A stretch of 64,000 nt of DNA, from contig NC_011832.1 of the NCBI RefSeq assembly GCF_000021965.1, positions 1,488,001 to 1,552,000 of the forward strand, in the 5' to 3' direction. Each line of letters starts with the position of its first letter. Position 1 is the first letter of the stretch. The notes under the pieces are model-generated. The model was not told where the DNA came from. It ran no database searches and worked only from the letters and a program-made list of their open reading frames with translations. Source of the DNA: Methanosphaerula palustris E1-9c (GTDB lineage: Archaea; Halobacteriota; Methanomicrobia; Methanomicrobiales; Methanospirillaceae). The translations under genes and the position numbers were made by a program. Positions 26,427 through 35,624 of this stretch are shown here, one piece after another.

Positions 26427-28805
26427 ATGTCGAAAAAATCTCTGATGATCTGTCTCGGTCTGGTATTACTCTTCAGTATGCTCTTTGCTGGATGTGTCAA
26501 TACCTCCGCACCCAACAACACAACGCTGACGAATACCACCTCACCCCCGGGATTCGTCACTGTGACAACAGCAGTCAACCACACGAATGCGACGGAAGCC
26601 TCGAACATGTCGGTACAACCGAACCTCACCCCGGCTCTCAGTGGTAATATCTCCACCAATGCTTCGCTGAACACGACTGCAATGAATGTGACGATGAATG
26701 CAACCAGTACGGTCAACACGACTGCCACGGCAAAAGCCAATGCAACACCGACCGAATATTTCGAACAGGACTCAGGCCCTGTCGATTTTGGTACAGCAGT
26801 GAATACCTACGTCCCACTCACCACGGCGACAGGTGCTCAGAACGTCTCGGTCCTACCGACTGCGACCCTGGCTCCCGGCAATCTCACCTCAAATACTTCA
26901 CAGAATATCACCCCGGTGAGCACAACCGTGAATGCTACTCAGGTGAATACGACACTGACTATCTCCCCGGTGAACACAACCGTGAACGGTACTCAGGTGA
27001 ATACGACACTGAATGTCACCCCGGTGAGCACATCCACGAATGCTACTCAGGTGAATACGACTCTGAATGCAACCGGTATCACAACGGTCAATACAACAGG
27101 TACTGCTGCCGGCAACCAGACCACAGTGCCGACAACAGAACAGACAGTGAATCTCTCGAATCTATCAGACTCAGAAGCCAGTTATCCAATAGATTCTGTG
27201 GTTTTAACAACACACGACCGGGTGGTCCTTCCGGTCTCGGTGCCATCATCTTCACCGACGGTTCTTCCCTATGATGTTGCAAACTATTCACGCTATGGTT
27301 ATGGCGTCTGGCAGTATGGCCAGGGGCTTGACTACGAGAAACGACTGGACCTCGTATCACCGGCATACAACAATACCTCGGTCTCCCATACAGCCAACCT
27401 TCTGCATTTCTTTGACATGACCGATGTTCATATCTCAGACAAAGAAACTCCTGCTCAGGGGATCTTCTTTGGGTACTTAGGTGGCCAGTCTTCAGGATAT
27501 TCGCCGGTTATGCTCGCAACAACTCAGGTTCTCGATGCGGCCGTCCAGACGATCAACGCTCTTCATAAAGCAGAACCGTTCGATTTCGGCATCTCTCTGG
27601 GGGATGTTGCCAACAACGAACAGTACAATGAACTCAGATGGTACATCGACGTCCTCGATGGCAAGGTGATTAACCCTGATTCAGGCGTCAAGGATGATCC
27701 GGTTCCCGGACCTCTCAATGATTACCAGGATCAATACAAAGCGGCAGGGCTGAACACGTCGATCCCCTGGTATCAGGCGCTCGGCAACCACGATCACAAC
27801 TGGATCGGAACGAATCCCCCGGATGATTACCTGAAAGCGAACTATACCGGAGAGTACATCCTCAACATGGGTAATATCTTCGTCGATCCACTCGGTATCA
27901 AGAGCCGTGGGTATTATATGGGTTCTATCGATGGTCGGACCGTGAATGGCGACATCATCGGTGTGGGAAATGTCTCCGATTTCGCAACCCCTCCAAAAGT
28001 ACTTGCCGCTGATCCGAACCGCCGTGTCCTTTCGGTCTCTGACTGGATGGGCGAATTTTTCAATACCTCTTCAACCCCGATTGGACATGGATTCAACCAA
28101 TCTGATGTGAGTTCGGGTCGTGCGTATTATTCGTTCGAACCAAAGTCGGATATCCCGATCAAGGTCATTGTGCTCGATGATACCCAGAACGCTACCGACG
28201 CCGATGCCGGCGGTTATGGGCATGGTTCTCTTGATAACGAGCAGTTTGACTGGCTTGTGAGTGAACTCAATTCGGGTCAGGCAGAAGGGCAACTGATGAT
28301 CATCGCTGCTCACGTTCCGATAGCGACGGAATTATCGGGGTCTTCCCTCGATGAATATACCGGTTGGAGTTCTGTCTCTCAGGTATCCGAAGAGAAGTTA
28401 CTCAGTACACTTCATGAATATCCGAATCTGATCCTCTGGATCGCAGGACATCGCCATGTCAATGCCATCAACGCTCAGAAATCGCCCGATGCCAGCCATC
28501 CAGAACTCGGATTCTGGGAGGTAGAAACCTCATCATTACGGGATTTCCCTCAACAGTTCCGCACCTTCGAGATCGTCCGCAACAGCGACAATACGATCTC
28601 AATCCTTACGACCGACGTCGACCCAGCAGTCAAAGAAGGGTCGATAGCAGCAAAATCGCGTTCCTATGGCGTCGCGGCGGAAGAAATATTCAACAATTCA
28701 CTCCCCTATTTGCCTTCAGGTTCGTATAATGCGGAACTTGTTAAACAGTTGAGTACTGATATGCAGGTGAAGATCCAGAACTACGGAACACCAGCAGGCA
28801 AGTAA
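26427..28805 (+). CDS. metallophosphoesterase lipoprotein (TIGR03768-like)
   Basis: From the ATG at 26427 (792 residues) a signal peptide ends MLFAGC, giving a lipoprotein. A Thr/Asn/Val-rich spacer of about 210 residues follows, full of N-x-T sequons and containing three 18-residue repeats. The calcineurin-like phosphoesterase domain begins at FFDMTDVHISD and includes ISLGDVANNEQ, ALGNHDHNW, IIAAHVPIATE and LWIAGHRHVNA, all metal-binding motifs of the family. It matches my recollection of TIGR03768. It acts outside the cell on an unknown phosphoester. An internally deleted copy precedes it. A start at 26391 would lengthen the signal peptide. Confidence 0.87.
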   Translation: MSKKSLMICLGLVLLFSMLFAGCVNTSAPNNTTLTNTTSPPGFVTVTTAVNHTNATEASNMSVQPNLTPALSGNISTNASLNTTAMNVTMNATSTVNTTATAKANATPTEYFEQDSGPVDFGTAVNTYVPLTTATGAQNVSVLPTATLAPGNLTSNTSQNITPVSTTVNATQVNTTLTISPVNTTVNGTQVNTTLNVTPVSTSTNATQVNTTLNATGITTVNTTGTAAGNQTTVPTTEQTVNLSNLSDSEASYPIDSVVLTTHDRVVLPVSVPSSSPTVLPYDVANYSRYGYGVWQYGQGLDYEKRLDLVSPAYNNTSVSHTANLLHFFDMTDVHISDKETPAQGIFFGYLGGQSSGYSPVMLATTQVLDAAVQTINALHKAEPFDFGISLGDVANNEQYNELRWYIDVLDGKVINPDSGVKDDPVPGPLNDYQDQYKAAGLNTSIPWYQALGNHDHNWIGTNPPDDYLKANYTGEYILNMGNIFVDPLGIKSRGYYMGSIDGRTVNGDIIGVGNVSDFATPPKVLAADPNRRVLSVSDWMGEFFNTSSTPIGHGFNQSDVSSGRAYYSFEPKSDIPIKVIVLDDTQNATDADAGGYGHGSLDNEQFDWLVSELNSGQAEGQLMIIAAHVPIATELSGSSLDEYTGWSSVSQVSEEKLLSTLHEYPNLILWIAGHRHVNAINAQKSPDASHPELGFWEVETSSLRDFPQQFRTFEIVRNSDNTISILTTDVDPAVKEGSIAAKSRSYGVAAEEIFNNSLPYLPSGSYNAELVKQLSTDMQVKIQNYGTPAGK
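26909..27070 (+). repeat. three 54-bp tandem repeats coding for a Thr-rich linker
   Basis: Three head-to-tail 54-bp units encode TPVSTTVNATQVNTTLTI and two variants in the spacer of the metallophosphoesterase lipoprotein. Each unit contains N-x-T glycosylation sequons. Copy number could vary by slippage or recombination. Confidence 0.75.
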
Positions 28806-28845
28806 TTTCTTGAAACAGTTCAAGGAACCTCACCCATTTACTTTT

Positions 28846-28864
28846 TTGGCTCTGTTGAAACCCT
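28846..28864 (+). repeat. solo IS5-type left terminus
   Basis: TTGGCTCTGTTGAAACCCT here is identical to the left end of the element at 50462, with no element attached. A degenerate copy sits in the same place (26063-26082) after the deleted paralogue, so both may have been duplicated together with the gene. Confidence 0.65.
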
Positions 28865-28919
28865 GCTCTTCCAAGAGTTTATGACCTCGGAAGACAAGTT
28901 TTCACGAGAAGAACCGATC

Positions 28920-31088
28920 ATGACACGTTCACGTCTGCCGCTTGTGGTCCTGATGATCCTCGGAGCCTGGTTCATTATCCACACCGCAGGTGCCGTATCC
29001 CTGACGATCGATTATCCGTCACCGAACGAGACCACGATGGCCGAGATGCGCGACTTCTATGTGACCGGTGCCATTCCGGCCGGAATCACAACCCCGGGCG
29101 ACGTCCGGATCGAGGTCTTTTCCGGGGCGAGCGCCGTCGGCACCCCGGTTCGGACCCTCGAGAGCCACGTCGATCCCTTAACCGGGACGACCCCTCTCTC
29201 GGCGATCGCGGCCGACTATCCCAATGGATCCGCGAAGGGCACCGTGATGGTCCCGGACCTGGTCAGCGAACCGGGCGGTCTCCTTGAGACCTGGAACAAG
29301 GTGATCGTGACCCCCGAGTACTACTCGGGCCTCGTGCTGGGTGGGGCCACAAAGCAGTTCGATACCACCTACACAGACCGCGACGGCCGGCCCCTTCACG
29401 ATCTCGTCGCGGGCGAGTTTACGATCCGTGTGACCGGGCTCTCGGGTGATCTGCACGGGCTCACGGCCGAGAAGCAGATCACTCTCGGGAAGACGCACGC
29501 GGCACTCGGACGGTTTTCACCTCCGGCGCAGGTGAACCGGCTGACCGCGTTCGCCCGGGAGAACGGGTACCGGACCTACATCGATTCCTTTCCCGGGTAC
29601 TTCTTCTGGAACAACACCGGCTATGTTATTCCAGGCCGCTGGGTCAGAAACAATGCGATCGAGGTCGTGAACGACTGTCCGGGCACGACCGTCGACACGG
29701 TCGGGGCTGCCGAGAACGACCTCTTCCTCTACAACATCCGCAACACCTCGGCCACCTATACCATCGAGACCTCGACGCTCATCCGCACCGGCATGGTCGA
29801 CTCGCCCCAGACGGTGTATCATTATTATACGGCAGGCGAACCGGTGTATACCTATACCGCCCGCGAGAACGGATCCCGGGTCTCGTTCAATTCGACCCTC
29901 TCGACCCTCGCACACGGCGACAGACTCGCCCTCACACGGGCCGAACTCCGCATGGAGAATGATTCCGACCCGATCGTCGACCTGGCCGACACGACACAAA
30001 AACGGCTCGACCTTCTCCCCGGCGACGGGATCGACGTCGAATCCGACGAGACCTGCCTCCTCTACGGCGTGGTTGCACCGATCCCGGCTCCGGTCGTACC
30101 CGGTCCGTCCGGAAAAGACGGCACACCGACGAACCGGATCGCCTCGATCGAATGGACACTGGTGGATGCCGGGGGTGCTGCGGTGGCAAACTCGACCATC
30201 CCGGTCGAACTCGGACGGCGGACCGATCCAGCAAAACCCTCGGAGATCACCACCTCGTTGTACGAGTTCGGCGGAGCGATCGGCACCGGGACGCCACCCG
30301 GCCGGTACACCCTCTCCATCAAGGGGCTGGACGAGACCGGTACGGCGGTGGACGGCACGACCGAGGAGGTGCCTTTGTGCATCGATGCTACTCCGACCCC
30401 GACCCCTGAGCCGAACACCAATCACCTGGTATCGGGCCGGATCGAGGTTGAGGACTACGACCTCGGCGGGGAAGGGGTCGCCTACCACGACACCACCGCC
30501 GGCAACGAGGGCGGGGTCTACCGGCAGGACGACGTCGACATCGAGATGACCGGAGGCGAGAAGACGCCGAATGTCGGCTGGGTCAGGGACGGGGAATGGC
30601 TCTGTTACACAACGAACGTCACCCAGAGTGGGAACTATACGGTGACAGCCCGCGTGGCAAGCCCGCATTCGGGCCGGCAGATAACGCTCTCGGTCGCCGG
30701 CGGGGATACTGCGTCGATCGCAGTCCCTGACACAGGATCCTTCGCCACGTTCGCGAACGTCACCGTCCCGATCCACCTGACTGCAGGGACGCATTCCCTG
30801 GTCCTCACCTTCTTCGGCGACGGCCAGAATATCGACTGGCTCACGTTCACCCAGGAGACCGTCCCGATTAAAATCGTCCCCGGCGGGTCCGGTATCCCGC
30901 TCGACCTGAACGGGGATGGATGGTACGAGGACGTGAACGGCAACGGGGTCTTCGATTTCCATGATGTGGTCCTCTTCTTCAATCAGATGGATTGGATCGA
31001 GGCGAACGAACCAGTCGCCGGCTTCGACTTCAACGGGAACGGTCGGATCGACTTCAATGATATCGTCACCGTGTTCAACGAGGTATAA
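28920..31088 (+). CDS. secreted protein with CBM6-like module and C-terminal dockerin
   Basis: The start at 28920 puts the signal peptide first (SRLPLVVLMILGAWFIIHTAGA); the frame is also open from 28881. A large N-terminal region (about 25-480) of unassigned beta-rich sequence carries ENGYRTYIDSFPGYFFWNN. After a Thr/Pro linker (TPTPTPEP) a CBM6-like carbohydrate-binding module (about 505-640) shows RIEVEDYDLGGEGVAYHDTT and GWVRDGEWLCYTTNV. The C-terminal 60 residues are a dockerin-like pair of Ca loops (DLNGDGWYEDVNGNG and DFNGNGRIDFND). It probably binds glycans at the cell surface. A close CBM6 is in the gene at 33298. Confidence 0.85.
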   Translation: MTRSRLPLVVLMILGAWFIIHTAGAVSLTIDYPSPNETTMAEMRDFYVTGAIPAGITTPGDVRIEVFSGASAVGTPVRTLESHVDPLTGTTPLSAIAADYPNGSAKGTVMVPDLVSEPGGLLETWNKVIVTPEYYSGLVLGGATKQFDTTYTDRDGRPLHDLVAGEFTIRVTGLSGDLHGLTAEKQITLGKTHAALGRFSPPAQVNRLTAFARENGYRTYIDSFPGYFFWNNTGYVIPGRWVRNNAIEVVNDCPGTTVDTVGAAENDLFLYNIRNTSATYTIETSTLIRTGMVDSPQTVYHYYTAGEPVYTYTARENGSRVSFNSTLSTLAHGDRLALTRAELRMENDSDPIVDLADTTQKRLDLLPGDGIDVESDETCLLYGVVAPIPAPVVPGPSGKDGTPTNRIASIEWTLVDAGGAAVANSTIPVELGRRTDPAKPSEITTSLYEFGGAIGTGTPPGRYTLSIKGLDETGTAVDGTTEEVPLCIDATPTPTPEPNTNHLVSGRIEVEDYDLGGEGVAYHDTTAGNEGGVYRQDDVDIEMTGGEKTPNVGWVRDGEWLCYTTNVTQSGNYTVTARVASPHSGRQITLSVAGGDTASIAVPDTGSFATFANVTVPIHLTAGTHSLVLTFFGDGQNIDWLTFTQETVPIKIVPGGSGIPLDLNGDGWYEDVNGNGVFDFHDVVLFFNQMDWIEANEPVAGFDFNGNGRIDFNDIVTVFNEV

Positions 31089-31319
31089 GGATGGGTGCAG
31101 GTCCATCGCGATCTCTGTCATAGCGACGGTTCGAGTTGAGAGAACGCCTTGAAGTCGACATAATGGGCAATCCGGTAGATGGAGGTGTTGATCCGTTCCC
31201 CTTGTGACGACGTCTAAAAATTTTTTGATATTGTATGATTTATTTGATAAAATGCAATTTTTAAATTGTTTTTAGAAATCTATAAATGGCTAAATGTATA
31301 ATATAACGTACATTACGTG

Positions 31320-32126
31320 ATGACCATGATATCTGTCTTATATATTGATGATGAACCAGGTCTCCTAGAAATTGGAAAATTATTCCTTGAACGAATCGGA
31401 ACGTTCACCGTGGATATTGTAACCTCTGCCAGGGACGCCCTCTGCAGACTGGCATCAACATCCTATGACATTATCGTCTCTGATTATCAGATGCCGGGTA
31501 TGAATGGAATTGAATTATTACGAAAAATTCGGATGAATAGTGATATCCCTTTCATCCTTTTTACAGGGAGGAGCAGAGAGGAGATCGTAGTAAAAGCCCT
31601 CGACTGCGGTGCTGATCACTATGTCCAGAAAGGTGGAAATCTCAAGGCCCAGTTTGCAGAACTCTCTCATGATATCATTCAGATCACTCTTCAAAGACAC
31701 ATCGAAGCTGAATTAAAGAGAGAGCAGGAGTTCTCGCGTGCCCTGCTTGAAACTCTGATCATTGATTCCGACGATCACCGGCAGGTGGATCTTCTCCCCT
31801 GCCCCATAATAGACCATGATCCCACATCCCAGCGTTCAACACCGGGTGGGAGAATACCTAATGCTTTCGGAAAAAATCGAAGAAAGACCCCGTCAATAGA
31901 TATCCAAAAGACTGGGAAGTCCAATGCTCGGTTTGTAAAACTCTCTGCCAACATTCCCTCGTCGGTTACAGACAGAGGAGGAAGATCTGGTTTGTTCGAA
32001 GAGAAGGTGTTATCGAACACCCTGGTGGAGGATCTATTCATTGGTCCAGAAGATCTCTACCGGATGGAGGTACTTCCCAGCCCATCCCGGGGACCTGCTT
32101 CCCGGTTTCGTTATACTGGAGCATAG
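31320..32126 (+). CDS. response regulator receiver protein, probably truncated
   Basis: The first 125 residues are a REC domain: acidic pair in YIDDEPG, phospho-acceptor Asp in IIVSDYQMPGMNG, Thr in FILFTGR and Lys in YVQKGGN. A coiled segment (LKREQEFSRALLETL) follows, normally the lead into a PAS domain. The remaining 115 residues (from IIDSDDHRQVDLLPC) match no PAS or kinase domain and are rich in Ser, Arg and Pro. The gene probably lost its original C-terminal sensor region. No partner kinase is adjacent. The frame also opens three bases earlier with GTG. Confidence 0.8.
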   Translation: MTMISVLYIDDEPGLLEIGKLFLERIGTFTVDIVTSARDALCRLASTSYDIIVSDYQMPGMNGIELLRKIRMNSDIPFILFTGRSREEIVVKALDCGADHYVQKGGNLKAQFAELSHDIIQITLQRHIEAELKREQEFSRALLETLIIDSDDHRQVDLLPCPIIDHDPTSQRSTPGGRIPNAFGKNRRKTPSIDIQKTGKSNARFVKLSANIPSSVTDRGGRSGLFEEKVLSNTLVEDLFIGPEDLYRMEVLPSPSRGPASRFRYTGA

Positions 32127-32155
32127 TGAAACAGATACATATGAGATAAGCCTCC

Positions 32156-32603
32156 ATGAAGAAGAACGGATTCTATCTTTTCCTTGGGATCATAGCCATT
32201 GTACTGGTCAGCATCTTCTGGTATTCAGGAGAGCATGATCGTGCTCTGCTCATGGAACTGGCATTCATTGCAGCTGGTGCCATTGTCTCTTATGTGAAGG
32301 TGAACTGTACTGATTTCACTGAGGACGAAAGAGACATAATAATTGCAGGACAGGCTATGCGGCGCACGATGCAGGTCTTCGGGGTACTATTCTGTGCTGT
32401 TTCGATTGAAGGGGTGATGCGTCTGGTCCCTGTTCTTTCGTTTGCATATCCTCCGCCTCCACCGATTCAAACGATGAGTGAATTTTCCCCCAGGTCGATG
32501 GGTCTTCTCCAGCTCGGCCTTCTCTCTGATGATCATTCTGTACGTCGGGTTCCGGTCATATTATGCCAGAAGATACGGGGATTGGGAGACTGATGAAGAA
32601 TAG
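32156..32603 (+). pseudogene. DUF2178-like membrane protein, frameshifted near the 3' end
   Basis: The first frame (to 32593) gives two membrane helices (LFLGIIAIVLVSIFWYSG and LMELAFIAAGAIVSYVKV) and the loop FTEDERDIIIAGQAMRRT, typical of DUF2178 proteins. It then degrades into PPPPPIQTMSEFSPRSMG. From about 32490 another frame gives FSLMIILYVGFRSYYARRYG and DWETDEE, stopping at 32603, the expected last helix and tail. One base insertion or deletion near 32450-32500 explains this. The restored gene overlaps the XRE regulator start, the usual arrangement for the pair. Confidence 0.65.
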
Positions 32604-32802
32604 GATCAAGGTCTTTCGAGCGATGAACGATCTCACTCAGGAGAACCTCGGAAGAGCAATTGGAGTAAATCGTCAGACCATCCTCGCCATTGAAAAGGGT
32701 CAGTACGTCCCGTCTCTCGATCTTGCTTTTAGAATTGCGAGATATTTCAGCGTGAACATCGAAGAGATGTTCCTCTATGTGGACGATCCCCTGGACCAGT
32801 GA
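32593..32802 (+). CDS. XRE-family helix-turn-helix regulator (small)
   Basis: The 69-residue protein begins MKNRIKVFRAMNDLTQENLG, then AIGVNRQTILAIEKGQY, the canonical Cro/C1-type helix-turn-helix, and ends VNIEEMFLYVDD. It consists of the DNA-binding domain only, like the small regulators (YozG type) paired with DUF2178 membrane proteins. The ATG overlaps the end of the DUF2178 gene, so translation is coupled. It may repress its own operon, with the membrane protein as sensor partner; inferred from family context. Confidence 0.85.
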   Translation: MKNRIKVFRAMNDLTQENLGRAIGVNRQTILAIEKGQYVPSLDLAFRIARYFSVNIEEMFLYVDDPLDQ

Positions 32803-33297
32803 ACCCTTCATTTTAATCAGATTCCAACCCTGAATGACGATGAAATCAGTAATTCCAGGCCCAACCGATAAAGATCCGCACTTCCTCATACACCAATTAA
32901 CTTCCGGGATGTCATTCGAAAAAAATCATCAATTATTACCTTCGGGTCTCGGTAAGACCTTCGTCATATAAACAATTCTTTTTGATGGAGTGTTACCCAC
33001 TCGACCAGTCGTCAAAGACAGGAGAATGTCACACCAGGAGGTCTATCCAAAAATAGAAGATATTTATCATACTCGTTCTTTGGATTTAATTCCTTCTGTT
33101 ATCCTGCAAAGGATCTGATCCCTTCAGTCACTTCAGTCGATATACCTCGAAATAATGGAATTTTTCATGGAGATAATTCGGAAAAAACCGGATAATTCGG
33201 TGGAATGAGAATATCTTATAACGTCATTCATCATTGACTGATTTATTCATCACATCGTATCCGCCCAATTATTGAAAATACCGAGGTTTGAACCATA
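32803..33297. other. intergenic region, nothing recognisable
   Basis: AT-rich non-coding sequence. Open frames crossing it lack starts and family resemblance. The last 40 bases before 33298 hold the likely promoter of the PKD protein gene, with no clear ribosome site. Confidence 0.5.
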
Positions 33298-35457
33298 ATG
33301 TCTCTCATGAAAAGAATGACCTGGCTGCTGGTTGTGCTGGCCATCGTCTCCTGTTTGTTGATGAATTCGCCGGCAACGGCCGTGCCTGATTCGTATCTGA
33401 GGGGGTACGTTATTGATTCAAGTACTGGGCAGCCGGTGTCGGGTGCGACAATCTCGATGACCGGTTCCAATCTCTCACCAACCAGTACGATATCGAATGG
33501 TGATGGGTCCTACTCTCTTGGCCGAAGAGATACAGGCCTTGGCCTGAAGAGCGGAGAACGGATCGTCGACGGCAATAACATTCCCCGTTATGTCGACCTG
33601 ACTGCAGTCAAAGATGGCTATCTGCCCTACGCTTCCAGCGTTGATTTACGGTTATACCAGGTGAGCGGCTATAACATCTCACTCACGCCGTTCACTGCGA
33701 ACTTCTACGCGTTCGGCCATGTCGGACAGGCTCCGTACTCGGTACGGTTCATGGACCAGTCGACCGGCTCGCCGACCGCCTGGTTCTGGGACTTCGGGGA
33801 CGGCTCTAACTCAACCGAGCAGAATCCAACCCATGTCTTCACCAAGAACGGCGTCTATAACGTGGCCCTGACCGCCACCTATGATTGGGGGAGCAACACC
33901 TGCACCCAGTACCGGTGTATCATTGTGAACTCAGTACCTGTTGCGGCCTTTACGGCCAATGCGACGTCTGGTCGGACGCCCTTCACGGTCCAATTCACTG
34001 ACCAGTCCTCAGATGCAAACGGATACCAGTGGCAGTTCGGCGATGGGACCACGTCGACCGAACAGAACCCTATCCACACCTACACGAGCCCGGGGACCTA
34101 TACCGTGATGCTGACAGTATCAGTACCTGACTATGGCAGTGTCTTCATCCAAAAGCCGGGGTACATCACGGTCACCGAACCGTCATCGGTCGATTTCGCT
34201 GCGAACGTGACTGCCGGTTTATCTCCCCTTGCCGTGCATTTCAACGAGTCGGTAAACGGATCGGTTCAGTATTTCTTCTGGCAGTTCGGCGACGGTTCGA
34301 CCTCCTCTGAGTCGAACCCCGTCCATGTTTATGAGACGGCCGGCAGGTACACTGTCTCGCTGATGACCGTCGGTTCCAACGGGACAGAGGTGAAGACGAT
34401 CGAGGACTACATCAATGTCACCTCGCCGGTGACCCCGACGGTCACACCCACTGCGACTGCGACTGCGACTGCGACGGTGACACCGACCGGAGCCCTGCCG
34501 GTGGCGAACTTCACGGTCACCTCCAGTGATCAAGACTCGCTCGGCATCCAGGTCGCCGATACCTCCGAGAACGCGACCTCGGTCCGGTACGACCTCGGGG
34601 ACGGCACGACCACTGCCTATCGAACATTCCGGTACACCTACTGGCAGGCCGGCACCTATACCATCGATCAGACCGCGACCAATGCAGCGGGGTCCTCGCA
34701 TAAGAGCTTTGCTGTGACCGTGCCGGCTACCACCTTCCCGCCAGTGGGAGGAGATCAGGGATGGTACACTGTCCACTGTAATGTGGACGGAGCATCGGTC
34801 CTCTTCGACCAGACCCCGATGGGGACAATAGCAGGAGGGATCCTGAAGGTCAAAGTCTATACGACCGCGACCCCGTACTACACCTACACCGTCAGTAAGG
34901 ACGGGTACGCCACCTTCCAGGGTACGATCACCACTCACCCGGGAAAGGACCAGAACGTCGACCTGACCGCCCAACTGATCCCAATAGCCGGCCAGGTCTA
35001 CAACGGGCCACATACGATCCCCGGGACGTTACAGGCTGAGGACTATAACATCGGTGGCGAAGGGGTCACCTATCACGACACCACCGTCGGAAATGAGGGT
35101 GGTGCGTACCGGCAGGACGACGTGGACATCGAGGTGCTCGATACTGATGGGTCGCCGAATGTCGGCTGGATCCGTGCCGGCGAATGGCTGACGTACACAG
35201 TGAATGTCAGCACTGCCGGCACCTATGACGCCGGGTTCAGGGTCGCATCCACCCACAGTGGTTCATCCGTCCTGGTGTATGTCGACAACGGCACGACCCC
35301 GGTCGCAACGCTGAACGTCCCGAATACCGGGGCCTGGCCGGTCTTCCAGACCATCTCGGTGCCGGTGACCCTGCCGGCCGGGCAGCATCAGTTCGTGTTG
35401 AAGTTCCCGACCGACTTCGTCAACATCAACTGGATCAGGTTCGCCTTGAGGGGCTGA
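33298..35457 (+). CDS. secreted multidomain PKD/PEGA/CBM6 protein
   Basis: The protein has 719 residues. After a signal peptide (ending NSPATA) comes a carboxypeptidase-regulatory-like beta sandwich (about 35-135, LRGYVIDSSTGQPVSGATIS). Four PKD domains follow (about 140-480), recognisable by WFWDFGDGSNSTEQNPTHVF, WQFGDGTTSTEQNP, WQFGDGSTSSESNP and YDLGDGTT. A Thr/Ala linker of TATATATATV type separates PKD 3 and 4. A PEGA-like domain (about 490-570) and a C-terminal CBM6 module (about 580-719, with YNIGGEGVTYHDTT) complete it. It has no dockerin. It is likely an extracellular or surface adhesin. A hairpin terminator follows. Confidence 0.87.
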   Translation: MSLMKRMTWLLVVLAIVSCLLMNSPATAVPDSYLRGYVIDSSTGQPVSGATISMTGSNLSPTSTISNGDGSYSLGRRDTGLGLKSGERIVDGNNIPRYVDLTAVKDGYLPYASSVDLRLYQVSGYNISLTPFTANFYAFGHVGQAPYSVRFMDQSTGSPTAWFWDFGDGSNSTEQNPTHVFTKNGVYNVALTATYDWGSNTCTQYRCIIVNSVPVAAFTANATSGRTPFTVQFTDQSSDANGYQWQFGDGTTSTEQNPIHTYTSPGTYTVMLTVSVPDYGSVFIQKPGYITVTEPSSVDFAANVTAGLSPLAVHFNESVNGSVQYFFWQFGDGSTSSESNPVHVYETAGRYTVSLMTVGSNGTEVKTIEDYINVTSPVTPTVTPTATATATATVTPTGALPVANFTVTSSDQDSLGIQVADTSENATSVRYDLGDGTTTAYRTFRYTYWQAGTYTIDQTATNAAGSSHKSFAVTVPATTFPPVGGDQGWYTVHCNVDGASVLFDQTPMGTIAGGILKVKVYTTATPYYTYTVSKDGYATFQGTITTHPGKDQNVDLTAQLIPIAGQVYNGPHTIPGTLQAEDYNIGGEGVTYHDTTVGNEGGAYRQDDVDIEVLDTDGSPNVGWIRAGEWLTYTVNVSTAGTYDAGFRVASTHSGSSVLVYVDNGTTPVATLNVPNTGAWPVFQTISVPVTLPAGQHQFVLKFPTDFVNINWIRFALRG

Positions 35458-35482
35458 GTAACGTGTCGAACGCATCATCCTT

Positions 35483-35525
35483 GACCAATTGAAGACTCCC
35501 TGGAGTCAGAGATTGGTCTATTTTT
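35483..35525 (+). terminator. hairpin with T-run after the PKD protein gene
   Basis: The stem combines GACCAAT/ATTGGTC outside and GACTCC/GGAGTC inside around a CT loop, followed by TATTTTT. It lies 26 bases after the stop at 35457, where a transcript end is expected. Confidence 0.65.
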
Positions 35526-35624
35526 GGATTTGATGCGTTCAAACCTTTCGAAGATCAAGAGGGATTAAGGGAGTAGTTTTTATCCTGATAATCAACAATT
35601 AAGAAGTAATCATGGTGATTCTGG

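Noticed and set aside
29517-31121. 534-codon minus-strand frame
   Set aside because: Antisense shadow of the CBM6-dockerin gene in GC-rich sequence; no signal or family match.
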